Below are positions 1 to 5,622 of a stretch of DNA of 5,800 nt, in pieces. The number at the start of each line of letters is the position of its first letter. Positions within the stretch are counted from its first letter, which is position 1. Position numbers and translations under genes: made by a program. A model generated the notes under the pieces. It ran no database searches. It was given only the letters and a program-made list of their open reading frames with translations, and was not told the DNA's origin. The stretch spans positions 1-5,800 of the forward strand of contig CAKRLN010000147.1 of NCBI GenBank assembly GCA_934359535.1. Direction: 5' to 3'. This stretch comes from an uncultured Lachnospiraceae bacterium. Its GTDB lineage: Bacteria; Bacillota; Clostridia; Lachnospirales; Lachnospiraceae.

Positions 1-2
1 TC

Positions 3-302
3 AGTACACCGACCAGTGCAAAGGAGCTTGTAAAATTCATTGATGTGCTTTTAACAAGCAAGGAATACGGAATCTATCATGCATCCTGCGAGGGAGCGTG
101 CAGCCGGTATCATTTTGCAAAGGCAGCACTCGGCTATGCAGGACTTGATACGGAGCTTGTAGAAGGGGTGCTTCAGGAGCAGGGTGAGATCCATACGAAA
201 TACACGATCCTTGAGAACCTTATGATGAAGATGACAGAAATCTATGAAATGCCAAAATGGGAGACCGCATTACAGGAGTATATTACAGAGCTCAACTTGT
301 AA
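3..302 (+). CDS. rmlD: dTDP-4-dehydrorhamnose reductase (RmlD-like), C-terminal part only
   Basis: This is the last 99 residues of a gene that begins before the window; the open frame enters at base 3 with no start codon and ends at TAA 300-302. RmlD reduces dTDP-4-dehydro-L-rhamnose to dTDP-L-rhamnose with NAD(P)H in the cytoplasm, the last step of rhamnose donor synthesis for cell-wall or capsule polysaccharide. The visible part matches the substrate-binding C-terminus of the RmlD branch of the extended SDR family: a PTSAKELVKFI segment, then KEYGIYHASCEGACSRYHFA, which corresponds to the family's GIYH-x-x-x-EG-x-CS-x-YEFA element, and a closing W-x-x-AL-x-x-YI. The usual Arg-Pro before the (S/T)xLDN-like segment is replaced by His-Thr (HTKYTILEN). 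The catalytic YxxxK and the Rossmann motif lie outside the window, so activity cannot be judged. A related sugar-nucleotide-binding protein is the alternative. The next gene starts 25 bases downstream. Confidence 0.78.
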   Translation, partial: STPTSAKELVKFIDVLLTSKEYGIYHASCEGACSRYHFAKAALGYAGLDTELVEGVLQEQGEIHTKYTILENLMMKMTEIYEMPKWETALQEYITELNL

Positions 303-314
303 AATCAATAATAG

Positions 315-321
315 AAGGGAG
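315..321 (+). promoter_or_regulatory. Shine-Dalgarno site of the symporter gene
   Basis: AAGGGAG lies six bases before ATG 328. It sets the start at 328 rather than the in-frame ATG at 244, which sits inside the upstream reductase gene and has no such site. Confidence 0.75.
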
Positions 322-327
322 AAACGA

Positions 328-1629
328 ATGACAGAAGAAAAGAACACAAAGAAAAAAGAAAAGAAAAAGTTAAATGATACCGGAAAGATCCTCCTTGGAA
401 TGGTGCTAGGTGTCATTGTCGGGATTATTTTAAACTATGCAGTGCCGGACAGCACGGTAAAAAATGATGTGATTATAAACGGTGTGCTGTATGTGATCGG
501 AAACGGATTTTTGCGTCTGATGAAGATGCTTGTTGTACCGCTTGTATTCACATCATTGATCTGCGGTGCTGCTGCAATTGGAGATACGAAGACGCTCGGA
601 CAGGTCGGTGTGAAAACAATCACGCTTTATATCTGTACAACAGCACTTGCTGTATCGGTTGCAATCGGAGTTGCCAATATCATACGGCCGGGAATCGGAC
701 TTAATATGAGTGAGCTTCAGGCGGCAGCCTCCACGGTTACGACTGGGGAGAAGACAAGCATGACAGAGACATTGCTTGAGATTATTCCGGAGAATCCGTT
801 TGCATCACTTGCCAATGGAACCATGCTTCAGGTTATTGTTTTTGCACTGATCATCGGTGTGCTTTTTGCAAAAATGGGTGAGCGTGCCGAGCTGTTATTT
901 AACTTTGCAAGCCAGTGTAATGACCTTATGATGGAGATGACGATGCTTGTCATGAAGGCAGCACCGATCGGTGTTTTCTGTCTGATTGCAAAAACCTTTT
1001 CCGGACTTGGGCTTGAAGCAATTCTTCCGCTTTTAAAATATGTCATCAGTGTTATCGCAGCACTTGCAGTCCAGTGTCTTGGTGTCTATATGCTGCTGTT
1101 GTTTGCATTTACAAGGCTCAACCCATACCGCTTCTTTAAGAAATTTCTTCCGGTATTCGGGTTTGCCTTTTCAACAGCAACCTCCAATGCAACGATTCCG
1201 CTGTCGATTGAGACTCTCGAAGACCGCATGGGGGTATCAAGACGGATTTCTTCCTTTACGATTCCGCTTGGTGCAACAATCAATATGGATGGAACATCCA
1301 TTATGCAGGGGGTTGCTGTCGTATTTGCAGCGCAGGCATATGGCATTCACCTTGGACTTTCCGGATACCTGACAGTGATTGCAACAGCAACCTTAGCATC
1401 CATTGGAACAGCGGGTGTTCCAAGTGTCGGCCTGATCACATTATCGATGGTGTTTGAGTCGGTTGGACTTCCAATTGAGGCAATCGCGCTTATTATGGGA
1501 ATTGACCGTATTCTTGATATGATCCGTACCGCAGTCAATGTTACCGGAGATGCCGTATGTACAACGATAGTGGCATTCCAGAATAAGGCAATTGATTTGG
1601 AGCGTTTCCATAAAAACGAGAAAAAATAA
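328..1629 (+). CDS. dicarboxylate/amino acid:cation symporter (SDF/DAACS family)
   Basis: A 433-residue inner-membrane secondary transporter that should couple uptake of an acidic amino acid or C4-dicarboxylate to Na+ or H+. After a short, very Lys-rich cytoplasmic N-terminus (residues 1-17) come hydrophobic segments consistent with the eight-helix, two-hairpin fold of GltPh. The transport-domain signatures are all present: the HP1 serine/threonine stretch STATSN at 281-286 or so, NMDGT at 319-323 in TM7, the HP2 tip GTAGVP at 360-365, and the TM8 motif with D393, D397, R400, T401, N404 and D408. By alignment R400 corresponds to GltPh R397, which binds the side-chain carboxylate of aspartate; its presence argues for an acidic substrate rather than a neutral one (inference). 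Length is normal for the family. The start at 328 is chosen for its Shine-Dalgarno site. The 25-base gap to the upstream reductase shows no terminator, so the two may share a transcript. Exact substrate (glutamate, aspartate, C4-dicarboxylate) and coupling ion cannot be told. Confidence 0.93.
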   Translation: MTEEKNTKKKEKKKLNDTGKILLGMVLGVIVGIILNYAVPDSTVKNDVIINGVLYVIGNGFLRLMKMLVVPLVFTSLICGAAAIGDTKTLGQVGVKTITLYICTTALAVSVAIGVANIIRPGIGLNMSELQAAASTVTTGEKTSMTETLLEIIPENPFASLANGTMLQVIVFALIIGVLFAKMGERAELLFNFASQCNDLMMEMTMLVMKAAPIGVFCLIAKTFSGLGLEAILPLLKYVISVIAALAVQCLGVYMLLLFAFTRLNPYRFFKKFLPVFGFAFSTATSNATIPLSIETLEDRMGVSRRISSFTIPLGATINMDGTSIMQGVAVVFAAQAYGIHLGLSGYLTVIATATLASIGTAGVPSVGLITLSMVFESVGLPIEAIALIMGIDRILDMIRTAVNVTGDAVCTTIVAFQNKAIDLERFHKNEKK

Positions 1630-1631
1630 GA

Positions 1632-1730
1632 CTTATCGGATTGGTGATAAGAAAAAGTTTCTGAGATCGATACCATCAGCCGTTTTGCTGAAAAAACGGC
1701 TGAAATTTTGTGCAGATTTCACAAGAAATC
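1632..1730 (+). repeat. three small inverted repeats after the symporter gene
   Basis: Three hairpins follow the symporter stop codon. The first pairs CTTATC 1632-1637 with GATAAG 1646-1651. The second is the strongest: an 11-bp perfect stem pairing 1676-1686 with 1693-1703 (core AGCCGTTTT/AAAACGGCT) around a six-base loop, followed only by a weak AATTTTG. The third pairs GATTTC 1715-1720 with GAAATC 1725-1730. The second may act as a weak terminator or as a 3' end-protecting structure for the symporter mRNA; the other two are short enough to be chance. Confidence 0.5.
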
Positions 1731-1752
1731 ATACCAGAAGTGAATAAAAATA

Positions 1753-1805
1753 AAAAAAATTACGCATAATTTTATTAAGATTAATTGAACAGGCGTAATT
1801 TTTTT
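1753..1805 (+). terminator. intrinsic terminator of the symporter transcript, probably bidirectional
   Basis: A 13-bp perfect inverted repeat pairs 1753-1765 (A-run then TTACGC) with 1793-1805 (GCGTAA then T-run). The + strand stem ends in seven T residues and the left arm begins with seven A residues, so it could work in both directions. The 27-base loop is large for a terminator and the stem is AT-rich, which lowers confidence somewhat. It is the last structure before the promoter of the next gene. Confidence 0.65.
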
Positions 1806-1881
1806 AATTCCTGAAAATACAATCCGGCAAAAACCGTCAAAAATGATAAAAATTAGTCAGAAAGGACTGGTTGCCCGAATT

Positions 1882-1910
1882 TTGACAAATCCGGATTCAG
1901 GTGTCATAAT
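1882..1910 (+). promoter_or_regulatory. SigA-type promoter of the HPr-like gene, with palindrome in the spacer
   Basis: A perfect -35 TTGACA at 1882-1887 and CATAAT at 1905-1910 (five of six to TATAAT) are separated by exactly 17 bases. Transcription would start near 1917, giving a leader of about 100 bases before ATG 2017. The spacer contains the perfect palindrome AATCCGGATT at 1888-1897, immediately after the -35 box, a position where a bound repressor would block RNA polymerase. The half-site AATCCGG recurs at 1821-1827. The promoter is visible directly; operator function is inference. Confidence 0.75.
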
Positions 1911-1912
1911 GC

Positions 1913-1947
1913 CATCTTGGAAAACAGGAAAGTAATTTCCGAAGATG
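1913..1947 (+). promoter_or_regulatory. hairpin at the 5' end of the HPr-like mRNA leader
   Basis: CATCTT 1913-1918 pairs with AAGATG 1942-1947, and inside it GGAAA 1927-1931 pairs with TTTCC 1936-1940 around a GTAA loop, leaving an eight-base bulge on the left side. It lies right at the predicted transcription start, so it could stabilise the 5' end or be a protein-binding structure. It does not match any riboswitch class I recognise. The rest of the leader (1948-2016) shows only a 5-bp stem, AGAAC 1962-1966 with GTTCT 1973-1977. Confidence 0.4.
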
Positions 1948-2016
1948 TATTGCAAGAGGGAAGAACATAGCGGTTCTGTTTAATTGATATTTTTATTTAG
2001 AAAGTTGGTATGAATT

Positions 2017-2250
2017 ATGTATGAGAATGAGAAAGAGATCCGTTTCGATGATACGGAGCAGATTAAAGAGTTTGTAAGTGCAGCGGGAAAGTGTGATTTT
2101 GATATTGACGTTTTCTATAAGCGCGCAGTGATCGATGCCAAATCCATCCTTGGAATGCTTGGTGTCGGACTGAAAAATGATATTGTTATCCGCTATGCCG
2201 GAAATGATGAGAATTTCGAAAACGTAGTTGATAAATTCGCATTGGCATAA
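2017..2250 (+). CDS. small HPr-like protein lacking the phosphoryl-carrier histidine
   Basis: A 77-residue cytoplasmic protein with the second half of the HPr (PtsH) fold. Residues 23-51 align without gaps with Bacillus subtilis HPr around its regulatory serine: IDAKSILGMLGVG matches the family's VNLKSIMGVMSLG, placing S43 at the Ser46 position that HPr kinase phosphorylates. Carrying the same alignment back puts D12 at the His15 position and E14 at the Arg17 position, so the PEP-dependent phosphotransfer site is missing. Known proteins of this kind, such as Crh (Gln at 15), are regulatory rather than sugar carriers; a similar role here is inference, and no HPr kinase or PTS enzyme is in the window. 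At 77 residues it is shorter than HPr (about 88), losing the N-terminal loop and the last turn. The Shine-Dalgarno site is weak (GAAAG near 2000-2004). It has its own promoter and terminator and precedes the helicase gene by 127 bases. Confidence 0.78.
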   Translation: MYENEKEIRFDDTEQIKEFVSAAGKCDFDIDVFYKRAVIDAKSILGMLGVGLKNDIVIRYAGNDENFENVVDKFALA

Positions 2251-2271
2251 TACAATTGAATTACAGACACG

Positions 2272-2305
2272 AAAATGTCTTGCCCCATGGGGCAGGGCAT
2301 TTTTT
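2272..2305 (+). terminator. strong intrinsic terminator after the HPr-like gene
   Basis: A continuous 15-bp stem pairs 2272-2286 with 2289-2303 (two G-U pairs), built on the perfect 14-base palindrome TGCCCCATGGGGCA at 2281-2294. The stem ends in a run of six T at 2300-2305. It starts 21 bases after the stop codon. A competing 5-bp stem, AGACA 2265-2269 with TGTCT 2276-2280, would use part of the left arm. Confidence 0.88.
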
Positions 2306-2363
2306 GTTCTGTAGATGCAGGTAATTGCGAAACAAAGGATGAAACCAGGCGGGATTTCCGAAA

Positions 2364-2370
2364 AGAGGAG
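2364..2370 (+). promoter_or_regulatory. Shine-Dalgarno site fixing the helicase start
   Basis: AGAGGAG lies seven bases before ATG 2378. The earlier in-frame ATG at 2315 follows the terminator T-run by nine bases and has no ribosome site, so 2378 is the preferred start. Confidence 0.8.
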
Positions 2371-2377
2371 AAGCGAT

Positions 2378-4762
2378 ATGCAGCAGAAGCAGGAAAAAGA
2401 GAAAATACGGATCTCAGTGCGGAATCTTGTCGAGTTTATTTTCCGGGAGGGAGATATTGATAACCGCAGGAAAACCATAAGTGCTGATGCGATGATAGAG
2501 GGCACAAGGATTCACCGGAAAATACAAAAAAGCCGTGGAGAAGGATATTTTTCTGAGGTGCCGCTTCAGATCTCCATAGACGAAGAGGCGTATATCCTTG
2601 TGATCGAAGGGCGTGCAGATGGAATCTTTACAAAGACACAGGAAGAAGCTTCTGACAAAGAAATTTCATATATCGAAGAAATTAAGGGAACCTACCGGAA
2701 GCTGAATTCGCTTACGGAGCCGTTGTATGTGCATAAGGCACAGGCGATGTGCTATGCCTATATCTTTGCGTGGCAGAATGCGCTTCCCCAGATCGGAATC
2801 CAGATGACCTACTGTAACCTTGAGACGGAGGAGCAAAAGTGCTTTCAGGAGGTTTTTTCATGGGAGGAGATACGTAAGTGGTTTGCAGAGCTTGTTTTAG
2901 CATACAAAAAGTGGGCAGATTTCCAGTCTGCATGGAAGAAAAAAAGACAGTGCTCCATTAAAAAGCTCTCATTTCCGTTTCCTTACCGGGAAGGGCAAAA
3001 GCAGCTCGTATCGGATGTGTACAGGTCGATTCTAAGGAAGAAGACGCTCTTTATTGAGGCACCGACCGGGGCAGGCAAGACAATCTCAACCGTATTTCCA
3101 GCAGTGAAGGCAGTCGGGGAGGGCTTATCGGACCGGATTTTTTATCTGACTGCGAAAACGATCACAGCTGCCGTTGCAAGGGATACGTTTCGGCTTTTGA
3201 TGGAGCATGGGTATGAGGCGAAGATCATCCAGCTTACGGCAAAGGAGAAGCTTTGTCTCTGCGGGGAAATGGAGTGCAACCCGGAGCACTGTATGTATGC
3301 GAAGGGGCATTTTGACCGTGTAAATGATGCAGTGTATGAGCTTTTGCAGAAGGAGGATTTTTTTACAAGGGAAGAAATCTTAGCACAGGCGAAAGCACAC
3401 AGGGTATGTCCGTTTGAGCTGAGTCTCGATACAGCCTCCTGGTCTGATGATATTATCTGCGATTACAACTATGTATTTGATCCGAATGTGAGGCTGAAAC
3501 GTTTTTTTCAGGAGGGCATGAAGGGAGAGTACCTGTTTCTTGTGGATGAGGCACATAATCTGATCGAACGGAGCAGGGAGATGTACAGTGCTCTTTTATA
3601 TAAGGAAGATGTTCTGCTTGTAAGGAAGCTTCTTAAGGGGAGAAGCCGCACGATGGAAAAGCTGCTGTCACGCTGCAATGAGCAGCTTCTTTCCTATAAA
3701 AGGGAATGTGAGCGCTATATGGTATATGAGCATATCGGACCGCTTCATTTTACGCTTATGCGGCTTGCAACGGAGCTGGATGAATTTTTACAGAAGAATC
3801 TTGAATTCCCGGAGCGGAAAACGGTTCTGGAATTTTATATGAATCTCCGCAATTTCCTGAATATTTATGAGCTTGTCGATGAGCATTATGTCATCTATAC
3901 CGAGCTTGCAGAGGATGGGAGATTTCTCTTAAAGCTCTATTGTGTCGATCCGTCAAAAAATTTACAGGCATGCATTGACCAGGGGACAGCTGCCGTGTTT
4001 TTTTCCGCTACGCTGCTTCCGATCCAGTATTATAAGAAACTGCTCAGCACGAAAACGGATAATTATGCGGTCTATGCAAAAAGCACATTTTCCGAGAGCC
4101 AGAGGGCACTGCTTTTTGGGCGGGATGTCAGCACAAAATATACAAGAAGAAACCAGTCAGAATATGAAAAAATCGCAGCCTATATCGGAATCGCAGCAGG
4201 CTGCAAGACGGGCAACTACATGGTCTTTTTTCCATCCTATAAGCTGATGGAAGCAGTGTATGAGGTGTTTTGGGAAAATTATCCGGATATGGAAACGATC
4301 GTGCAAAGGTCTGGGATGACAGAAGAAGAGAGGGAGACATTTCTAGCGGAATTTGAGCATCCACATAGCGGGGGACTTGCTGCATTCTGTGTGATGGGTG
4401 GTATTTTCGGGGAAGGGATTGACCTTACAAATGACCGGCTGATTGGCGTGATTGTTGTGGGAACAGGGCTGCCGCAGATAAACAGTGAACGGGAGATTCT
4501 GAAAAAATACTATGACAGGACCGAAGGAAACGGTTTTGACTATGCCTTCCGCTGTCCGGGAATTAATAAGGTGCTTCAGGCAGCGGGGCGTGTCATCCGG
4601 ACGGGAAGTGACAGAGGTATTATTTTACTTCTCGATGAGCGTTTTTTACAGCCGGATTATGCACTGCTTTATCCGAGGGAATGGAAAACCCGCCAGGTCT
4701 GCACACTTTCGGATGTGGAAGCAAAAATACGGCAATTCTGGGAACAGAATCCAGAGCTTTAA
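2378..4762 (+). CDS. PD-(D/E)XK nuclease-like domain fused to XPD/DinG-type Fe-S DNA helicase
   Basis: A 794-residue superfamily 2 helicase that should unwind DNA 5'-3' with ATP, in repair or processing of branched or single-stranded DNA. The N-terminal 180 residues look like a RecB/Cas4-type PD-(D/E)XK nuclease: EGTRIH at 41-46, D81 in EGRADGI, E101-I-K103, and Q122 with Y126 in HKAQAMCYAY. Helicase motifs follow in order: Walker A APTGAGKT 228-235; an Fe-S domain with C293, C300, C305 and C344 as likely 4Fe-4S ligands (C295 and C361 are spare); DEAH 390-393; SAT 543-545; motif V GGIFGEGIDL 674-683; and motif VI QAAGRVIR 734-741. All key residues are intact, so both activities are plausible. 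The Fe-S layout (C-x6-C-x4-C-x38-C) resembles XPD/Rad3 more than E. coli DinG. Similar fusions are known in Clostridia as Rad3/DinG-family helicases, but their role is poorly defined. No promoter is evident between the preceding terminator and the start. Confidence 0.92.
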   Translation: MQQKQEKEKIRISVRNLVEFIFREGDIDNRRKTISADAMIEGTRIHRKIQKSRGEGYFSEVPLQISIDEEAYILVIEGRADGIFTKTQEEASDKEISYIEEIKGTYRKLNSLTEPLYVHKAQAMCYAYIFAWQNALPQIGIQMTYCNLETEEQKCFQEVFSWEEIRKWFAELVLAYKKWADFQSAWKKKRQCSIKKLSFPFPYREGQKQLVSDVYRSILRKKTLFIEAPTGAGKTISTVFPAVKAVGEGLSDRIFYLTAKTITAAVARDTFRLLMEHGYEAKIIQLTAKEKLCLCGEMECNPEHCMYAKGHFDRVNDAVYELLQKEDFFTREEILAQAKAHRVCPFELSLDTASWSDDIICDYNYVFDPNVRLKRFFQEGMKGEYLFLVDEAHNLIERSREMYSALLYKEDVLLVRKLLKGRSRTMEKLLSRCNEQLLSYKRECERYMVYEHIGPLHFTLMRLATELDEFLQKNLEFPERKTVLEFYMNLRNFLNIYELVDEHYVIYTELAEDGRFLLKLYCVDPSKNLQACIDQGTAAVFFSATLLPIQYYKKLLSTKTDNYAVYAKSTFSESQRALLFGRDVSTKYTRRNQSEYEKIAAYIGIAAGCKTGNYMVFFPSYKLMEAVYEVFWENYPDMETIVQRSGMTEEERETFLAEFEHPHSGGLAAFCVMGGIFGEGIDLTNDRLIGVIVVGTGLPQINSEREILKKYYDRTEGNGFDYAFRCPGINKVLQAAGRVIRTGSDRGIILLLDERFLQPDYALLYPREWKTRQVCTLSDVEAKIRQFWEQNPEL

Positions 4763-4829
4763 ACAGCGATGCCCGTATTGAGAAAATATATGAAAATATG
4801 TGAAATAGAAGCACAGGGAAAGGAAAAAA

Positions 4830-5435
4830 ATGAAAGAAGAAAAGAATGAGATAAGATGGGACAGGCTTCTGGCAATTCGCACCACTGGCAGAGATGATAC
4901 AAATGCGGATCAGTATCGTTATCCTTATGAACCTACGCCTTATTCGGTTTTGGAACGTTTGGCAAATAGTGGACTGATTCGAAAGGAAAACACATTGCTT
5001 GACTACGGCTGCGGAAAAGGAAGAGTTGATTTTTTTCTGTCATATCAAACCAGATGTCAGTCCATCGGTGTCGAATACAACGAGCAAATTTATGAAAAGG
5101 CTATGAACAACAAGGAGTCTTCCGTGGCTTCCGGCAGGGTATCATTTGTTCTTGCAAATGCGGAGCGGTATACAGTTCCAGAAACAGTGGACCGGATTTA
5201 TTTTTTTAATCCTTTTTCGCTGGAACTGCTGAAAAAAGTAATTGCCCGGATTTTGAATTCTTGTTGTGAAAACAGGAGAACGGTAAAGTTGTTTTTCTAT
5301 TATCCGTCCGATGAATACATGGCTTATCTGATGACTGTAGAGGAATTGTTGTTTTCCGACGAAATTGATTGCAGGGATCTGTTTGATGGAAACAATCCAA
5401 GGGAAAAAATAGTGATATTTGAAATTGCTGTTTAA
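4830..5435 (+). CDS. class I SAM-dependent methyltransferase, substrate unknown
   Basis: A 201-residue cytoplasmic protein with a Rossmann-type methyltransferase core. Motif I is LLDYGCGKGR at 56-65, the SAM-binding glycine loop. GVEYN at 80-84 supplies the acidic residue E82 that would bind the ribose hydroxyls. LANAERY at 108-114 is the adenine-contacting region, and FFNPFS at 125-130 occupies motif IV, where N6-adenine and glutamine methyltransferases have (D/N)PP(Y/F); here the second proline is missing. The first 45 residues are family-specific and include a PYEPTPYSVLERL segment that should help cap the active site. The target (small molecule, protein or nucleic acid) cannot be read from the sequence. 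The start is supported by AAAGGA at 4819-4824, five bases before ATG. It follows the helicase gene after 67 bases that show no convincing terminator or promoter, so co-transcription is possible. No clear terminator follows it; a 6-bp AT-rich hairpin at 5483-5498 lacks a T-run. Confidence 0.82.
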   Translation: MKEEKNEIRWDRLLAIRTTGRDDTNADQYRYPYEPTPYSVLERLANSGLIRKENTLLDYGCGKGRVDFFLSYQTRCQSIGVEYNEQIYEKAMNNKESSVASGRVSFVLANAERYTVPETVDRIYFFNPFSLELLKKVIARILNSCCENRRTVKLFFYYPSDEYMAYLMTVEELLFSDEIDCRDLFDGNNPREKIVIFEIAV

Positions 5436-5520
5436 CAGCGTGGTCTGGGAGCCTTTGTGGTTGACAGGGTAAGAAAGCATTAAAAAAGGATTCTTTTTAA
5501 ATAGCTATCGGGAGTTGGAA

Positions 5521-5586
5521 ATGAATAGTGCAAAAAAGTATCAACTACCAGTTGAACGGCATAAATCAACCTGCGGTTCGTTTTAG
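5521..5586 (+). CDS. possible 21-residue leader peptide ahead of the XRE gene
   Basis: ATG 5521 opens a 21-codon frame (starting MNSAKKYQLP, ending STCGSF) that stops at TAG 5584-5586. GGGAG at 5510-5514, six bases upstream, is a fair ribosome site. The coding stretch contains two overlapping hairpin options: TCAACT 5541-5546 with AGTTGA 5550-5555, or GTTGA 5551-5555 with TCAAC 5566-5570, which cannot form together. That arrangement recalls translation-coupled leaders, but no terminator hairpin or sequestered ribosome site is clear downstream. The alternative is a gene remnant or chance ORF. I do not recognise the peptide. Confidence 0.3.
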   Translation: MNSAKKYQLPVERHKSTCGSF

Positions 5587-5609
5587 ACAGCTCCTTTTTG
5601 GTATATGAT
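5582..5609 (+). promoter_or_regulatory. possible promoter of the XRE regulator gene
   Basis: TATGAT at 5604-5609 is a good -10 box, five of six to consensus. At a 16-base spacing lies TTTAGA 5582-5587, a weak -35 (four of six). An alternative pair is TAGACA 5584-5589 with GATGAT 5607-5612 at 17 bases. Transcription would start near 5616, leaving a very short leader. If this promoter is the main one, the 21-codon ORF upstream would not be on the regulator's transcript. Confidence 0.4.
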
Positions 5610-5615
5610 GATTGC

Positions 5616-5622
5616 AAGGAGG
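5616..5622 (+). promoter_or_regulatory. consensus Shine-Dalgarno site of the XRE gene
   Basis: AAGGAGG, a perfect match to the anti-16S sequence, sits eight bases before ATG 5631 and fixes that start. Confidence 0.85.

Noticed and set aside
244..327. A 28-residue N-terminal extension of the symporter from ATG 244.
   Set aside because: It overlaps the end of the reductase gene in another frame, is not hydrophobic like a family N-terminus, and ATG 328 has a good ribosome site.
1040..1372. A 110-residue + strand frame inside the symporter gene.
   Set aside because: Out-of-frame shadow of a gene with complete family motifs; the composition is not protein-like.
1753..1805. Terminal inverted repeats of a miniature mobile element.
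   Set aside because: The arms are only 27 bases apart, there is no flanking target duplication, and the A-run/T-run layout fits a bidirectional terminator.
2315..2377. A 21-residue extension of the helicase from ATG 2315.
   Set aside because: No ribosome site; it begins in the tail of the terminator, while 2378 follows AGAGGAG.
1993..2505. A 170-residue open frame on the minus strand across the HPr-like gene, its terminator and the helicase start.
   Set aside because: It is antisense to two well-supported genes and shows no recognisable domain or convincing ribosome site; it would also cross the terminator structure.
3942..4247. A 101-residue + strand frame inside the helicase gene.
   Set aside because: Shadow frame; the helicase motifs continue intact through this region in the main frame.
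2378..4762. A type IV CRISPR-associated DinG or a Cas4-based adaptation module.
   Set aside because: The nuclease-like and helicase domains invite the idea, but there are no regularly spaced repeats and no cas genes in the window; the family is a common chromosomal helicase in Clostridia.
4512..4781. An 89-residue + strand frame overlapping the helicase end.
   Set aside because: Shadow frame covering helicase motif VI, with no ribosome site or recognisable domain.
4763..4829. A terminator or promoter between the helicase and methyltransferase genes.
   Set aside because: No stem with a T-run is present; TTGAGA 4778-4783 has only TGAAAT at 17 bases, too weak to call.
5461..5489. A promoter at the TTGACA at 5461-5466.
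   Set aside because: At 16 to 18 bases downstream there is only an A-rich, G-ending stretch with no -10 match.
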